Shown here: positions 8,491 through 18,335 of the stretch, one piece after another
Numbering within the stretch: position 1 is the stretch's first letter
How the letters are laid out: each line of letters opens with the position of its first letter
Assembly (NCBI GenBank): GCA_963977525.1
Contig: CAXBPC010000025.1
Coordinates: 1 to 64,000, forward strand
DNA: 64,000 nt
Reading direction: 5' to 3'
Source: Ancylomarina sp963977525
GTDB lineage: Bacteria > Bacteroidota > Bacteroidia > Bacteroidales > Marinifilaceae
Program-made: the position numbers and the translations under genes
Notes under the pieces: model-generated
Seen by the model: the letters and a program-made list of their open reading frames with translations, nothing else
What the model was told of the DNA's origin: nothing
Database searches by the model: none

Positions 8491-11400
8491 ATGGCATTCA
8501 GAAGAGATAACAAAGTAAAGAGTAATTTTACAAAAATCTCTATCAGTCTTGCTTCTCCTGAAGAGATCTTAGAAAGATCCAGTGGTGAAGTTTTAAAGCC
8601 TGAAACCATCAACTATCGTACTTATAAGCCAGAACGTGACGGTTTATTCTGTGAAAGAATTTTCGGTCCTGTTAAGGATTATGAGTGTCACTGTGGTAAA
8701 TACAAGCGTATCCGTTATCGTGGTATTGTTTGTGACCGATGTGGTGTTGAGGTAACCGAGAAAAAAGTACGCCGAGAGCGTATGGGACACATCCAATTGG
8801 TTGTGCCTGTAGCGCATATTTGGTATTTTAAATCGTTGCCAAATAAAATTGGTTACCTTTTAGGTTTACCAACAAAAAAACTAGATACTATTATTTATTA
8901 CGAGCGTTATGTCGTAATTAACGCAGGTGTAAAAGCTGCTGATGGTATCAATTATCTTGATTTTCTAACAGAAGAAGAGTATCTAGATATTCTGGAAGAA
9001 CTTCCAACTGAAAATCAACATCTTGATGATGAAGATCCAAATAAGTTTATTGCAAAAATGGGTGCTGATGCACTTTGCAGTTTACTTTCTCGTTTAGATC
9101 TTGATTCATTATCTTATGAGTTACGTCACAAGGCTAACACTGAGACTTCACAGCAACGTAAAAACGAAGCTTTGAAACGTCTTCAAGTTGTTGGTGCTTT
9201 CCGTGATTCTAAGGAAGTGAATAAGCCTGAATGGATGGTTGTTAAAGTTGTTCCAGTAATTCCACCAGAATTACGTCCTTTGGTACCTTTGGATGGTGGT
9301 CGTTTTGCAACTTCGGATTTAAATGACCTTTATCGTCGTGTAATTATCCGTAACAATCGTCTTAAAAGACTAATTGAAATCAAAGCTCCAGAAGTAATCT
9401 TACGTAATGAGAAACGTATGCTTCAAGAGGCTGTTGATTCACTATTTGATAACTCACGTAAATCTAATGCGGTTAAGACAGAAAATAACCGTCCTTTGAA
9501 ATCTCTTTCAGATTCATTGAAAGGTAAGCAAGGTCGTTTCCGTCAGAATCTATTGGGTAAGCGTGTTGACTATTCTGCTCGTTCGGTAATTGTTGTAGGT
9601 CCAGATTTGGAAATGCACGAGTGTGGTATCCCTAAGGATATGGCAGCTGAACTTTATAAGCCTTTCGTTATTCGTAAGCTTATTGAGCGTGGAATTGTAA
9701 AGACCGTTAAGTCGGCTAAGAAAATCGTAGATCGTAAAGATCCTGTGGTTTGGGATATTCTTGAGAATGTATTGAAAGGACATCCAGTGCTACTTAACCG
9801 TGCTCCAACTCTTCACCGTTTGGGTATCCAGTCTTTCCAACCAAAATTAATTGAAGGAAAAGCGATTCGTCTACACCCTCTTGCATGTACCGGTTTCAAT
9901 GCCGACTTTGATGGTGACCAGATGGCTGTTCACTTACCTTTAGGTAATGAAGCTGTTCTTGAGGCTCAGATGTTAATGTTGTGTTCTCACAATATTCTGA
10001 ATCCAGCGAATGGTACTCCAATTACTGTTCCTTCTCAGGATATGGTACTTGGTTTATACTACATTACTAAAGAACGTACAGGTTGTAAAGGTGAAGGTAT
10101 TACTTTCTACTCTGCTGAAGAGGCAATGATTGCTTTTAACGAAAAAGCAGTTGATCTTCACGCTAAGATTAAAGTGAAAGTAAAAGATCTTAATGAGAAT
10201 GACGAATTAGTTGACACTATTGTTGAGACAACTATGGGGCGTATCATTATGAATCAGCATACACCTAAAGATGCCGGATTTTTAAATCAGTTGATTACGA
10301 AGAGAGCTCTTCGTGATATCATTGGAGACGTTTATAAGAAGTGTGGTGTTCATTTGACAGCTAAATTTCTTGATGATATTAAAAACTTAGGTTACCGTCA
10401 GGCTTTTGAAGGTGGATTATCCTTTAACCTTTCTGACGTTCAGGTTCCTGCAGAAAAAGATGCAATGGTAGCTGATGGTTATGCGCAAGTTGAAGAAGTA
10501 AAGAATAACTATAATATGGGATTCATTACTAACAACGAACGTTACAATCAGATTATTGATATTTGGACGCATGTAAATGCTAACTTGACTCAAACATTAA
10601 TGACTCAGTTAGAGACCGACAATCAAGGTTTCAACTCTGTTTACATGATGCTTGATTCTGGAGCTCGTGGATCACGAGAGCAGATTCGTCAGTTGGGTGG
10701 TATGCGTGGTCTGATGGCCAAGCCTCAGAAATCTGGTGCTAAAGGTGGTCAGATTATTGAAAATCCAATTCTTTCTAACTTTAAGGAAGGTCTTTCTGTA
10801 CTAGAGTACTTTATATCTACTCACGGTGCTCGTAAAGGTCTTGCGGATACGGCTCTTAAAACGGCTGATGCGGGTTACTTAACTCGTCGTTTGGTTGATG
10901 TTGCACAAGACGTTATTATCCACGAACCTGATTGTGGTACTTTAAGAGGTCTTTCTGCTTCAGCAATTAAGAATCAAGAAGATGTTGTTGCTTCTCTATT
11001 CGAAAGAATTTTGGGACGTACAGCAGTTCATGATATCTATCATCCATTAACCGGAGAACTTCTAGTTGCTTCAGGAGAAGAAATTACAGAAGGAATTGCA
11101 GAGGCTATTGAAGGTTCTCCAGTTGAAACTGTTGAGATTCGTTCTGTATTAACTTGTGAAGCTCGTAAAGGTGTTTGTGCTAAATGTTACGGACGTAACC
11201 TTGCTAGTGGTGAGTTGGTTCAAAAAGGTGAAGCTGTTGGTGTTATTGCTGCACAGTCAATCGGTGAACCAGGTACACAGTTAACTCTTCGTACTTTCCA
11301 CGTAGGGGGTACAGCGGGTAACGTTTCTGCAGAAAACAATGTTGTATCTAAATACGATGGTTTCGCTGAGTTCGATGAACTTAGAACTGTTGAGCATACG

Positions 11401-12756
11401 ACTGAAGATGGTAAAAAATACGATGTTGTAATTGGTCGTTTGGCTGAATTACGTATCGTTGATAAGAATACTAATATAGCAGTATCAACACATTCTATCC
11501 CTTACGGTTCTAAACTGTATACTAAGGATGGTGCTGACGTTTCTAAGGGGAAATTAATTTGTGAGTGGGATCCTTATAATGCCATGATCATCTCTGAATT
11601 CTCTGGAAAAATTTCATTTGAGAACTTGATTGAAGGTATTACTTTTAGTGAAGAATCTGATGAAGCAACTGGTTTTGCTGAGAAAGTAATTATTGAATCT
11701 AAGGATAAGGCTAAGAATGCAAGTGTTAGAATTTTAGCTTCTAATGGTGAAATTCTTAAATCTTACAATTTACCTGTAGGAGCTCACGTTTCTGTAAGTG
11801 AAGGTGATATGATTGCTACTGGTGAATCTGTTGTAAAGATTCCAAGAAACGTTGGTAAAACGGGTGATATTACTGGGGGTCTTCCTCGTGTTACTGAGTT
11901 GTTTGAAGCTCGTAACCCATCAAATCCAGCAGTTGTTTCTGAGATTGATGGTGAGATTGCTTTTGGTAAAATCAAACGTGGTAATCGTGAAGTTATTGTA
12001 ACTTCACGAACAGGTCAAGAGAAGAAGTACTTGGTACCTTTATCTAGACAAATGCTTGTTCAGGAAAGTGACTATATCAGAGCTGGTACGCCACTATCTG
12101 ATGGAGCTACTACTCCTGCTGATATTCTTGCAATTAAAGGTCCAACAAAAGTTCAGGAGTATATCGTGAACGAAGTACAGGATGTTTATCGTATGCAGGG
12201 TGTGAAGATTAATGACAAGCACTTTGAGATTATCGTACGTCAGATGATGCGTAAAGTTATTATTTCTGATCCAGGTGATACAGTTTTTCTTGAAAAGCAA
12301 ATTGTTGATAAGCAGCTTTTTATGCTTGAAAACGATGGAATTTTCGGAAAGAAAGTTGTAATTGAAACTGGTGATTCTAACGAATTAGTACTTGGTCAGA
12401 CTGTTACTGCAAGACAATTACGTGATGTGAATTCAGTATTGAAGCGTAAGGATATGAAGTTGGTTGTTGCACGTGATGTTATTGCGGCTACTTCTACTCA
12501 AATTCTGCAGGGTATTACTCGTGCATCTCTTCAAACTAAGAGTTTTATGTCAGCTGCTTCTTTCCAGGAAACAACTAAAGTATTGAACGAGGCTGCTATT
12601 CGCGGTAAGATCGATCATTTAGAAGGATTGAAAGAGAACGTTATTTGTGGAAAATTAATTCCTGCAGGTACTGGTCTACGTGCCTACAAAGACATCGTAG
12701 TTGGTGCTAAAGAAGATTACGAAAAACTTCTTGCTAAAACATCTACCCAAGAGTAA
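8491..12756 (+). CDS. rpoC: DNA-directed RNA polymerase subunit beta'
   Basis: Largest polymerase subunit, 1421 residues. The N-terminal zinc ribbon is formed by Cys66, Cys68, Cys81 and Cys84. The absolutely conserved active-site motif NADFDGDQ, whose three Asp residues chelate catalytic Mg, is at 470-477. The trigger-loop / bridge-helix region is present, as is the second zinc cluster CEARKGVCAKCYGRN. It is the last gene of the transcription cluster and is followed by a strong terminator. Confidence 0.99.
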   Translation: MAFRRDNKVKSNFTKISISLASPEEILERSSGEVLKPETINYRTYKPERDGLFCERIFGPVKDYECHCGKYKRIRYRGIVCDRCGVEVTEKKVRRERMGHIQLVVPVAHIWYFKSLPNKIGYLLGLPTKKLDTIIYYERYVVINAGVKAADGINYLDFLTEEEYLDILEELPTENQHLDDEDPNKFIAKMGADALCSLLSRLDLDSLSYELRHKANTETSQQRKNEALKRLQVVGAFRDSKEVNKPEWMVVKVVPVIPPELRPLVPLDGGRFATSDLNDLYRRVIIRNNRLKRLIEIKAPEVILRNEKRMLQEAVDSLFDNSRKSNAVKTENNRPLKSLSDSLKGKQGRFRQNLLGKRVDYSARSVIVVGPDLEMHECGIPKDMAAELYKPFVIRKLIERGIVKTVKSAKKIVDRKDPVVWDILENVLKGHPVLLNRAPTLHRLGIQSFQPKLIEGKAIRLHPLACTGFNADFDGDQMAVHLPLGNEAVLEAQMLMLCSHNILNPANGTPITVPSQDMVLGLYYITKERTGCKGEGITFYSAEEAMIAFNEKAVDLHAKIKVKVKDLNENDELVDTIVETTMGRIIMNQHTPKDAGFLNQLITKRALRDIIGDVYKKCGVHLTAKFLDDIKNLGYRQAFEGGLSFNLSDVQVPAEKDAMVADGYAQVEEVKNNYNMGFITNNERYNQIIDIWTHVNANLTQTLMTQLETDNQGFNSVYMMLDSGARGSREQIRQLGGMRGLMAKPQKSGAKGGQIIENPILSNFKEGLSVLEYFISTHGARKGLADTALKTADAGYLTRRLVDVAQDVIIHEPDCGTLRGLSASAIKNQEDVVASLFERILGRTAVHDIYHPLTGELLVASGEEITEGIAEAIEGSPVETVEIRSVLTCEARKGVCAKCYGRNLASGELVQKGEAVGVIAAQSIGEPGTQLTLRTFHVGGTAGNVSAENNVVSKYDGFAEFDELRTVEHTTEDGKKYDVVIGRLAELRIVDKNTNIAVSTHSIPYGSKLYTKDGADVSKGKLICEWDPYNAMIISEFSGKISFENLIEGITFSEESDEATGFAEKVIIESKDKAKNASVRILASNGEILKSYNLPVGAHVSVSEGDMIATGESVVKIPRNVGKTGDITGGLPRVTELFEARNPSNPAVVSEIDGEIAFGKIKRGNREVIVTSRTGQEKKYLVPLSRQMLVQESDYIRAGTPLSDGATTPADILAIKGPTKVQEYIVNEVQDVYRMQGVKINDKHFEIIVRQMMRKVIISDPGDTVFLEKQIVDKQLFMLENDGIFGKKVVIETGDSNELVLGQTVTARQLRDVNSVLKRKDMKLVVARDVIAATSTQILQGITRASLQTKSFMSAASFQETTKVLNEAAIRGKIDHLEGLKENVICGKLIPAGTGLRAYKDIVVGAKEDYEKLLAKTSTQE

Positions 12757-12775
12757 GCATACTCTTACTAAATAT

Positions 12776-12813
12776 AAAGGCTGTTTCATTTATTGAAACA
12801 GCCTTTTTTTTTT
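12776..12813 (+). terminator. Rho-independent terminator after rpoC
   Basis: A 13-bp perfect stem (AAAGGCTGTTTCA / TGAAACAGCCTTT) with loop TTTAT runs into a ten-base T tract, 19 bases after the rpoC stop. It closes the tuf/secE-rpoC cluster. Confidence 0.93.
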
Positions 12814-12893
12814 ATCTCAGTCCGAATATATTTTCTTATTTTAGCAATCCAAGGTCAAATGAAACTGTAGATACGGTACTAAAAATATTTATA

Positions 12894-13220
12894 ATGGAAG
12901 ATAAAAAAAAAGGGAATCAAATTGACATTCAGCTTAGTGAAGAAGTTGCTCAAGGGACATATTCAAACTTAGCAGTTATAACACATTCTAGCTCTGAGTT
13001 TGTGGTTGACTTTGTTCGTATAATGCCAGGAGTGCCTAAAGCTGATGTAAAATCTAGAATTATTTTAACGCCTGAGCATGCGAAACGTTTAATGTTAGCC
13101 TTACAAGATAATATTAAGAAGTTCGAATCAATGAATGGGCCTATTAAGAATGTAGATGGAGGTCAGGGACCTCAAGGGCAAATTATTCCTATGGGATTTG
13201 GACCAACTGGGCAAGCTTAA
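12894..13220 (+). CDS. DUF3467 domain-containing protein
   Basis: A 108-residue protein of the DUF3467 family, found broadly in Bacteroidota and some other phyla with no assigned function. Family features visible are the start IDIQLSEEVAQGTYSNLAV, the middle FVVDFVRIMPG and the helix TPEHAKRLMLALQDNIKKFE. The tail after residue 85 is Gly/Gln/Pro-rich and probably disordered. It is a single-gene unit between the rpoC terminator and its own terminator. Location just after rpoC is recurrent in this phylum as far as I recall; no signal peptide or membrane span is seen. Confidence 0.85.
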   Translation: MEDKKKGNQIDIQLSEEVAQGTYSNLAVITHSSSEFVVDFVRIMPGVPKADVKSRIILTPEHAKRLMLALQDNIKKFESMNGPIKNVDGGQGPQGQIIPMGFGPTGQA

Positions 13221-13239
13221 TCGATTTTATGATATAAGT

Positions 13240-13273
13240 AAAGCGGAGATTCGTAATGAGTCTCCGCTTTTTA
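13240..13273 (+). terminator. Terminator after the DUF3467 gene
   Basis: A 10-bp stem AAAGCGGAGA / TCTCCGCTTT with an 11-base loop, ending in TTTTT, lies 19 bases after the stop codon. Confidence 0.85.
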
Positions 13274-13284
13274 TATTTTAGGAT

Positions 13285-13546
13285 TTATTTTAATTGTCTT
13301 ATTTTGCTTCGTTTAACTGTGCTAAATGCTATTACAGCAAGACTTGCACCGAGACCATAATCAATTTCAATCCCTATTTTTAACTGGAGCAACTAACAAA
13401 TAGATGAAGAAGATAGCGGTTCTAAATTTGGCTGGTAAACTAAGCATATAATGCTTTTGTCCTTTTTTAGATAGATACATAGCGTCAGTCCATAGCATTG
13501 TCATTGAAAGAATTGCTGCAAAAATATTTTCAGGAATTTTAAAAAC
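13285..13546 (-). pseudogene. CstA-like C-terminal remnant, frameshifted
   Basis: The minus strand carries the decayed 3' end of a membrane-protein gene. One frame from 13546 encodes about 54 residues including AAILSMTMLWTDAMYLSKKG and PAKFRTAIFFIYLLVAP. It stops at a TGA, and the reading continues in another frame as IEIDYGLGASLAVIAF down to a TAA at 13285. The pattern (LW..AMYL.K.G, then PA.F.TA....YL.VAP, then a last hydrophobic span) resembles the C-terminus of carbon-starvation peptide transporter CstA; this is recognition from memory. No start and no upstream part remain: an in-frame stop precedes the fragment. At least one frameshift and loss of most of the gene are seen directly. Confidence 0.55.
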
Positions 13547-13938
13547 TTATGATTTTATTCAGAGGTATTAAAGTTACCATTAATAATAAATTAGAAAATA
13601 TTTCAAATCATTTTTTTAAAAACCGAGTAGAGTAGAGAGCTGTAAATGGAAGAAGCTCTTATATAACATGCTCTATTATTGATCTAATTATTGACTTAAC
13701 GAGATGATTATGAGTTGATAAATGAAAGCTTTTACCTATATTGATAGGTGCTTATATAAATTTGTTTTAAGTAGTCTATTCCATATATTTGCTAAGCCTG
13801 ATTCTAGGCCTGAATAAAGCTTAAATCTGAATAATAACAAATTGTAATCGAAGAGACTGATTATTCTGTTTTCACAAGAGTTAAAGCAGAGATATTTTGA
13901 AAGATATTCGATTATAAACTGATAAAACATATATAACA
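13547..13938. other. Intergenic region before etfB, no gene supported
   Basis: About 390 AT-rich bases. A 67-codon open frame on the minus strand (13736-13939) shows no recognisable family features. The region may hold further decayed remnants of the neighbouring pseudogene and should contain the etfB promoter, but I cannot place a convincing -33/-7 pair. Confidence 0.4.
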
Positions 13939-14814
13939 ATGAAAGGATTAAAAATTGTTGTTCTTGCTAAGCAGGTTCCTGATACACGTAATGTTGGGAA
14001 AGATGCTATGAAAGCTGATGGAACTGTAAATAGAGCTGTTTTGCCTGCTATCTTCAATCCTGAAGATTTAAATGCACTTGAACAAGCATTGCGTCTAAAA
14101 GATAAATACCCTGGAACTGAGATCACATTATTGACAATGGGACCAGGTAGAGCTGCAGAAATTATTCGCGAAGGTTTATACCGAGGAGCTGATAATGGTA
14201 TACTTTTATCAGACCGTGCTTTTGCCGGATCTGATACTTTAGCTACTTCTTACGCATTATCTTGTACTCTAAAGAAAATGGGCAAGATTGATATTATCAT
14301 TGCTGGTCGTCAGGCTATTGATGGTGACACGGCTCAGGTTGGACCTCAAGTTGCTGAGAAATTAGGTTTTCCACAGATTACTTATGCTGAGGATGTTGTT
14401 TCAGTTGAAAAAGGTAAAATTCTTGTTAAGCGTCGTATAGAGCGTGGTGTTGAAACTGTAGAAGGAACTCTTCCAATGGTTATAACTGTAAATTCTTCTG
14501 CTCCTGACTGTCGTCCACGTAACGCGAAGTTTGTTATGAAATACAAACACGCAAGAGCGGTTTCTGAAATGCAGAATGCTGATGAAGATTATATCGCATT
14601 ACACGACAACCGTCCATACCTTAACATAGGAGAGTGGAGTGTGAACGATATCGATACTGATGCTAAAGAACTGGGTTTAACTGGATCACCTACAAAGGTA
14701 AAAGCGATTGAAAATGTCGTGTTTCAAGCTAAAGAAGCTAAAGTCCTTGCGCCTAGCGATGCTGATATGGATGAACTAATGAAAGAGTTAATTGCTAACC
14801 ATACTATTGGTTAA
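13939..14814 (+). CDS. etfB: Electron transfer flavoprotein subunit beta
   Basis: Small subunit of the electron transfer flavoprotein, which accepts electrons from acyl-CoA dehydrogenases and binds AMP. At 291 residues it is slightly longer than the classical 250. Diagnostic segments are the N-terminal KIVVLAKQVPDTRNVG, the central AGRQAIDGDTAQVGPQVAE (about residues 120-138) and TLPMVITVNSSAPDCRPRNA. It is followed after 50 bases by etfA and then an acyl-CoA dehydrogenase, so the three form one functional operon for beta-oxidation-type electron transfer. Confidence 0.95.
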   Translation: MKGLKIVVLAKQVPDTRNVGKDAMKADGTVNRAVLPAIFNPEDLNALEQALRLKDKYPGTEITLLTMGPGRAAEIIREGLYRGADNGILLSDRAFAGSDTLATSYALSCTLKKMGKIDIIIAGRQAIDGDTAQVGPQVAEKLGFPQITYAEDVVSVEKGKILVKRRIERGVETVEGTLPMVITVNSSAPDCRPRNAKFVMKYKHARAVSEMQNADEDYIALHDNRPYLNIGEWSVNDIDTDAKELGLTGSPTKVKAIENVVFQAKEAKVLAPSDADMDELMKELIANHTIG

Positions 14815-14864
14815 TCGATTGGTTTTTCCTATCATTTCAATGTAGAATTTTAAAATTAAGAACC

Positions 14865-15884
14865 GTGAATAACATATTTGTATATTGCGAAATAGAAGAG
14901 GGACAGATTGCTGATGTAAGTCTTGAACTTTTAACTAAAGGTAGATCGCTAGCTGATGACTTAAACTGCAACCTTGAGGCTATTGTTATTGGTGCCGATC
15001 TTAAAGGTGTTGAGAAACAAATTATTCCTTTTGGTGTTGATACTTTATGGATGGCTGACGATAAGCGTCTTTACCCATACACAACTTTGCCTCATACTTC
15101 AATCATTGTAAAATTGTTTGGAGAAGAGAAGCCTCAAATCGCTTTGATGGGTGCTACAAGCATTGGTCGTGATTTAGGTCCTCGTGTTTCTTCAGCTCTT
15201 CATTCAGGTTTAACTGCTGACTGTACGAGTTTGATGATTGGTGATCATGAAGACAAAAAGAATAAGAAAGAATACAAAGATCTTTTATACCAGATTCGTC
15301 CTGCTTTCGGTGGTAACATTGTTGCTACGATTATTAACCCTGACTGTCGCCCACAAATGGCAACTGTACGTGAGGGTGTAATGAAGAAAGAGATTCGTTC
15401 TGAAGCTTACAAAGGGAAAGTAAATAAAATTGAGGTTGAGAAATATTTGAACTCTGAAGATTTTATTGTGAAGGTTATTGAACGTCACATGGAAGCTTCA
15501 AAGGTAAACATCAAGAATGCTGGTATTATTGTTGCTGGTGGTTACGGTGTAGGTTCAAAAGAAAACTTCGATAAGTTATACGAATTGGCTGATGTAATTG
15601 GTGGTGAAGTTGGTGCTTCTCGTGCTGCTATAGATGCTGGTTATGCTTCTCACGAACGTCAAATAGGTCAAACAGGAGTTACTGTACGTCCTAAGCTTTA
15701 TATTGCTTGTGGTATTTCTGGTCAGATTCAGCATACTGCTGGTATGGAAGAATCTGCAATGGTTATTGCTATCAATACAGATAAGAATGCTCCAATCAAT
15801 AATTTCGCTGATTATATAATTACAGGTGATATTGCTGATGTTGTGCCTAAGATGATCAAAAAGTACAAAGAGAATACCAAGTAA
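14865..15884 (+). CDS. etfA: Electron transfer flavoprotein subunit alpha
   Basis: Large ETF subunit that carries FAD, 339 residues, starting at GTG. The FAD domain is clear in the C-terminal half: IIVAGGYGVGSKENF, then GGEVGASRAAIDAGY, then QIGQTGVTVRPKLYIACGISG, then AINTDKNAPI. The N-terminal half contains the ETF fold with GATSIGRDLGPRVSSAL. It is co-oriented with etfB and with the acyl-CoA dehydrogenase 70 bases downstream, its presumed electron donor. Confidence 0.95.
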   Translation: MNNIFVYCEIEEGQIADVSLELLTKGRSLADDLNCNLEAIVIGADLKGVEKQIIPFGVDTLWMADDKRLYPYTTLPHTSIIVKLFGEEKPQIALMGATSIGRDLGPRVSSALHSGLTADCTSLMIGDHEDKKNKKEYKDLLYQIRPAFGGNIVATIINPDCRPQMATVREGVMKKEIRSEAYKGKVNKIEVEKYLNSEDFIVKVIERHMEASKVNIKNAGIIVAGGYGVGSKENFDKLYELADVIGGEVGASRAAIDAGYASHERQIGQTGVTVRPKLYIACGISGQIQHTAGMEESAMVIAINTDKNAPINNFADYIITGDIADVVPKMIKKYKENTK

Positions 15885-15954
15885 TAAATTTAGTAATTAG
15901 AAGGTAAGAGATAGGTGTTTTGCTTATGACTTACCATTAAATACATCTAAAGAA

Positions 15955-17670
15955 ATGGCTAATTTCTATACAGATAACGAGGACATGAAGTTCCATTTGG
16001 AACACCCGTTAATGAAAAAAATTGTTGCGCTTAAAGAGCGTGGCTTCGAAGATAAAGATAAGTATGATTATGCTCCTCTTGATTTTGAGGATGCTATGGA
16101 TAGCTACGATCGCACACTAGAAATTGTTGGTGAGATTTGTGGTGATATTATTGGTCCTAATGCTGAAGGTGTTGATCAAGAAGGTCCTAGAGTTGAAAAC
16201 GATCGTGTTATTTACGCAAAAGGAACTGCTGAAAACCATGAAGCTCTTACAAAAGCAGGTTTAATTGGTATGTCTCTTCCACGTGAGTACGATGGATTGA
16301 ATTTCCCTCTTGTACCTTACGTAATGGCTGCTGAACTTGTTTCTCGTTCAGATGGTGGTTTTGCTAACATCTGGGGTCTTCAGGACTGTGCTGAAACAAT
16401 TCACGAATTTGCTTCAAAAGAGCAAAAGGCTAATTACTTACCTCGTTTTGCCAAAGGTGCTACTGCAGCTATGGACTTAACTGAGCCAGATGCAGGTTCT
16501 GACCTTCAGGCTGTACAGTTGAAGGCAACTTATAATAAAGAAGAAGATCAGTGGTATTTGGACGGTGTAAAGCGTTTTATTACCAATGGTGATGGTGATG
16601 TATCTTTAGTGCTTGCTCGTTCTGAGGAAGGTACTAATGACGGTCGTGGTTTGTCAATGTTTATCTATGACAAAAAGCACATGGCTGTTAAGGTTCGTCG
16701 TATCGAGCATAAAATGGGTATTATTGGTTCCCCTACTTGTGAGTTGGTATTTACTAATGCTCCTGCTGAATTGGTAGGTTCTCGTAAACTTGGACTTATC
16801 AAGTACGTAATGTCATTGATGAACGGTGCACGTTTAGGTGTAGGTGCACAGTCAGTTGGTATTTCTGAAGCTGCTTACCGTGAAGGTTTAGCTTACGCTA
16901 AAGAACGTCGTCAGTTTGGTAAAGCAATTATCGAATTCCCTGCTGTTTATGAAATGTTGACCAATATGGAAGCGAAGTTGAATGCTTCTCGTTCTATGTT
17001 GTACGAAACATGTCGTATGGTTGATGTTTACAAATGCTACTTCCATATTTCTCAGGATCGTTCTTTAGATAAGGATGAGAGAAATGAGATGAAGAAATAT
17101 CAGAAGATTGCTGATGTATTCACGCCTCTATTGAAATTGTTTGCTTCTGAGTTCTGTAACGAGGTGGCATACGATTCATTACAAATTCATGCGGGTTCGG
17201 GTTACATGAAAGACTACCCAATTGAGCGTTTAGTTCGTGATGCACGTATTACTAACATTTACGAAGGAACAACTCAATTACAAGTTGTTGCTGCTGTTCG
17301 TGGTGTAACTACAGGTTCGTATCTTGCTCAAATTAAGTTCTACGAAGGTGAAGAACTTAATCCACAGCTAGAGTACATCAGAACAATTCTTAAGGGAATG
17401 ACTGAGAAGTACGAAGTAGCTGTTGCTAAAGTAAGCGAGATTAACGCTACTGCAGATCACAATGACTTCTTGGATTTCCACGCTCGTCGTTTGGTTGAAA
17501 TGGCTGGATATATCGTTATGGGATACTTGATGTTATTAGATACAACTCGTAATGAGAAGTATCAAGCATCTTGTGAGGTATTTGTTAAGATGGGTAAGGC
17601 AAAGTGTGCTGCTCACCTTGATTATGTTTCAACTTCAGACTTGAAAGACCTAGGTATCTTCAAAAAATAA
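15955..17670 (+). CDS. Acyl-CoA dehydrogenase family protein
   Basis: Flavoprotein that oxidises an acyl-CoA and passes electrons to ETF. The 571 residues comprise the usual three-part ACAD fold (about 70-470) plus a C-terminal helical extension. Seen motifs are AMDLTEPDAGSDLQA (FAD/substrate region), RFITNGDGDVSLVLARS, ARLGVGAQSVGISEAAY, the Arg-rich ERRQFGKAI and the C-terminal IYEGTTQLQ, where Glu437 is in the position of the catalytic or near-catalytic Glu of the family. The substrate chain length cannot be told from sequence. Directly follows etfBA and ends at a strong terminator. Confidence 0.92.
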   Translation: MANFYTDNEDMKFHLEHPLMKKIVALKERGFEDKDKYDYAPLDFEDAMDSYDRTLEIVGEICGDIIGPNAEGVDQEGPRVENDRVIYAKGTAENHEALTKAGLIGMSLPREYDGLNFPLVPYVMAAELVSRSDGGFANIWGLQDCAETIHEFASKEQKANYLPRFAKGATAAMDLTEPDAGSDLQAVQLKATYNKEEDQWYLDGVKRFITNGDGDVSLVLARSEEGTNDGRGLSMFIYDKKHMAVKVRRIEHKMGIIGSPTCELVFTNAPAELVGSRKLGLIKYVMSLMNGARLGVGAQSVGISEAAYREGLAYAKERRQFGKAIIEFPAVYEMLTNMEAKLNASRSMLYETCRMVDVYKCYFHISQDRSLDKDERNEMKKYQKIADVFTPLLKLFASEFCNEVAYDSLQIHAGSGYMKDYPIERLVRDARITNIYEGTTQLQVVAAVRGVTTGSYLAQIKFYEGEELNPQLEYIRTILKGMTEKYEVAVAKVSEINATADHNDFLDFHARRLVEMAGYIVMGYLMLLDTTRNEKYQASCEVFVKMGKAKCAAHLDYVSTSDLKDLGIFKK

Positions 17671-17693
17671 GAAAACTTAGTTTAGAATATATT

Positions 17694-17723
17694 AAAGGAG
17701 TTGCATACAGCAACTCCTTTTTT
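17694..17723 (+). terminator. Terminator after etfBA-acyl-CoA dehydrogenase operon
   Basis: Perfect 11-bp stem AAAGGAGTTGC / GCAACTCCTTT with loop ATACA running into a T tract, 24 bases after the stop. Confidence 0.92.
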
Positions 17724-17816
17724 GTTTTCTATTATTTAATGACTGGAAATTAAGCTTTAAATGCGTTCTTCTATTAAAACATGAGTCGACTTTAAATATT
17801 CTTTAATTTATTATAA

Positions 17817-17824
17817 TATATTTG
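17817..17824 (+). promoter_or_regulatory. Candidate -7 element upstream of padR-glpK
   Basis: TATATTTG matches the Bacteroidota -7 consensus TAnnTTTG. No clear TTTG -33 element is seen at the usual spacing. The 5' leader to the PadR start would be about 115 bases. Confidence 0.35.
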
Positions 17825-17948
17825 TAGGAGGCAGGCTTTTTTCGAGCTTGTTTAAATCAAAAAAGACAGTAATACTAATCAGGAATAGTTTGATTAGAAC
17901 TGAAAATTATTGATATCTCGATATTGAGATGAACAATCTTTTGGTACT

Positions 17949-18314
17949 ATGGAGTCAGAAAACAACGAATATTTTATTGCCAAATGGAAATCCCAGTATA
18001 AAAAGGGATTACTTGAATATATTATCATTTTACTCTTACGTTCTCGTCCCTGTTATGGTTACGAACTCATAAGTGATATGAATCAATTTACTTCACTTGA
18101 AATTGCTGAGGGAACTATATATCCACTTCTGAATAGATTGAAGAAAGAAGGATTGGTGACTTCAGAATGGGCCGAACAGGAATCTGGAATTCCACGTAAA
18201 TACTATAAGCTAACAGAAGGTGGTTTAGCTATTCTAGGTACGATGAATGAATACGTTGGTTCTCTCAATATATCGGTTGACAAGATCCTTAAGAAAACGG
18301 ATTCTCTGAAATAA
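17949..18314 (+). CDS. PadR family transcriptional regulator
   Basis: A 121-residue winged-helix regulator. PadR features visible are KKGLLEYIIILLL (helix 1), the R/CYGYELISDM helix, the recognition helix with EGTIYPLLNRLKKEGLV (residues about 55-70), the wing around GIPRKYYKLTEGG and a C-terminal dimerisation helix. It is 21 bases upstream of the first glycerol kinase gene and in the same direction, so it probably controls its own operon including that kinase. The ligand is unknown. Confidence 0.88.
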   Translation: MESENNEYFIAKWKSQYKKGLLEYIIILLLRSRPCYGYELISDMNQFTSLEIAEGTIYPLLNRLKKEGLVTSEWAEQESGIPRKYYKLTEGGLAILGTMNEYVGSLNISVDKILKKTDSLK

Positions 18315-18335
18315 TCATTTAATATATAGACTGTT

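Noticed and set aside
13736..13939. Minus-strand 67-codon frame before etfB
   Set aside because: No recognisable motif, and it overlaps the presumed etfB promoter.
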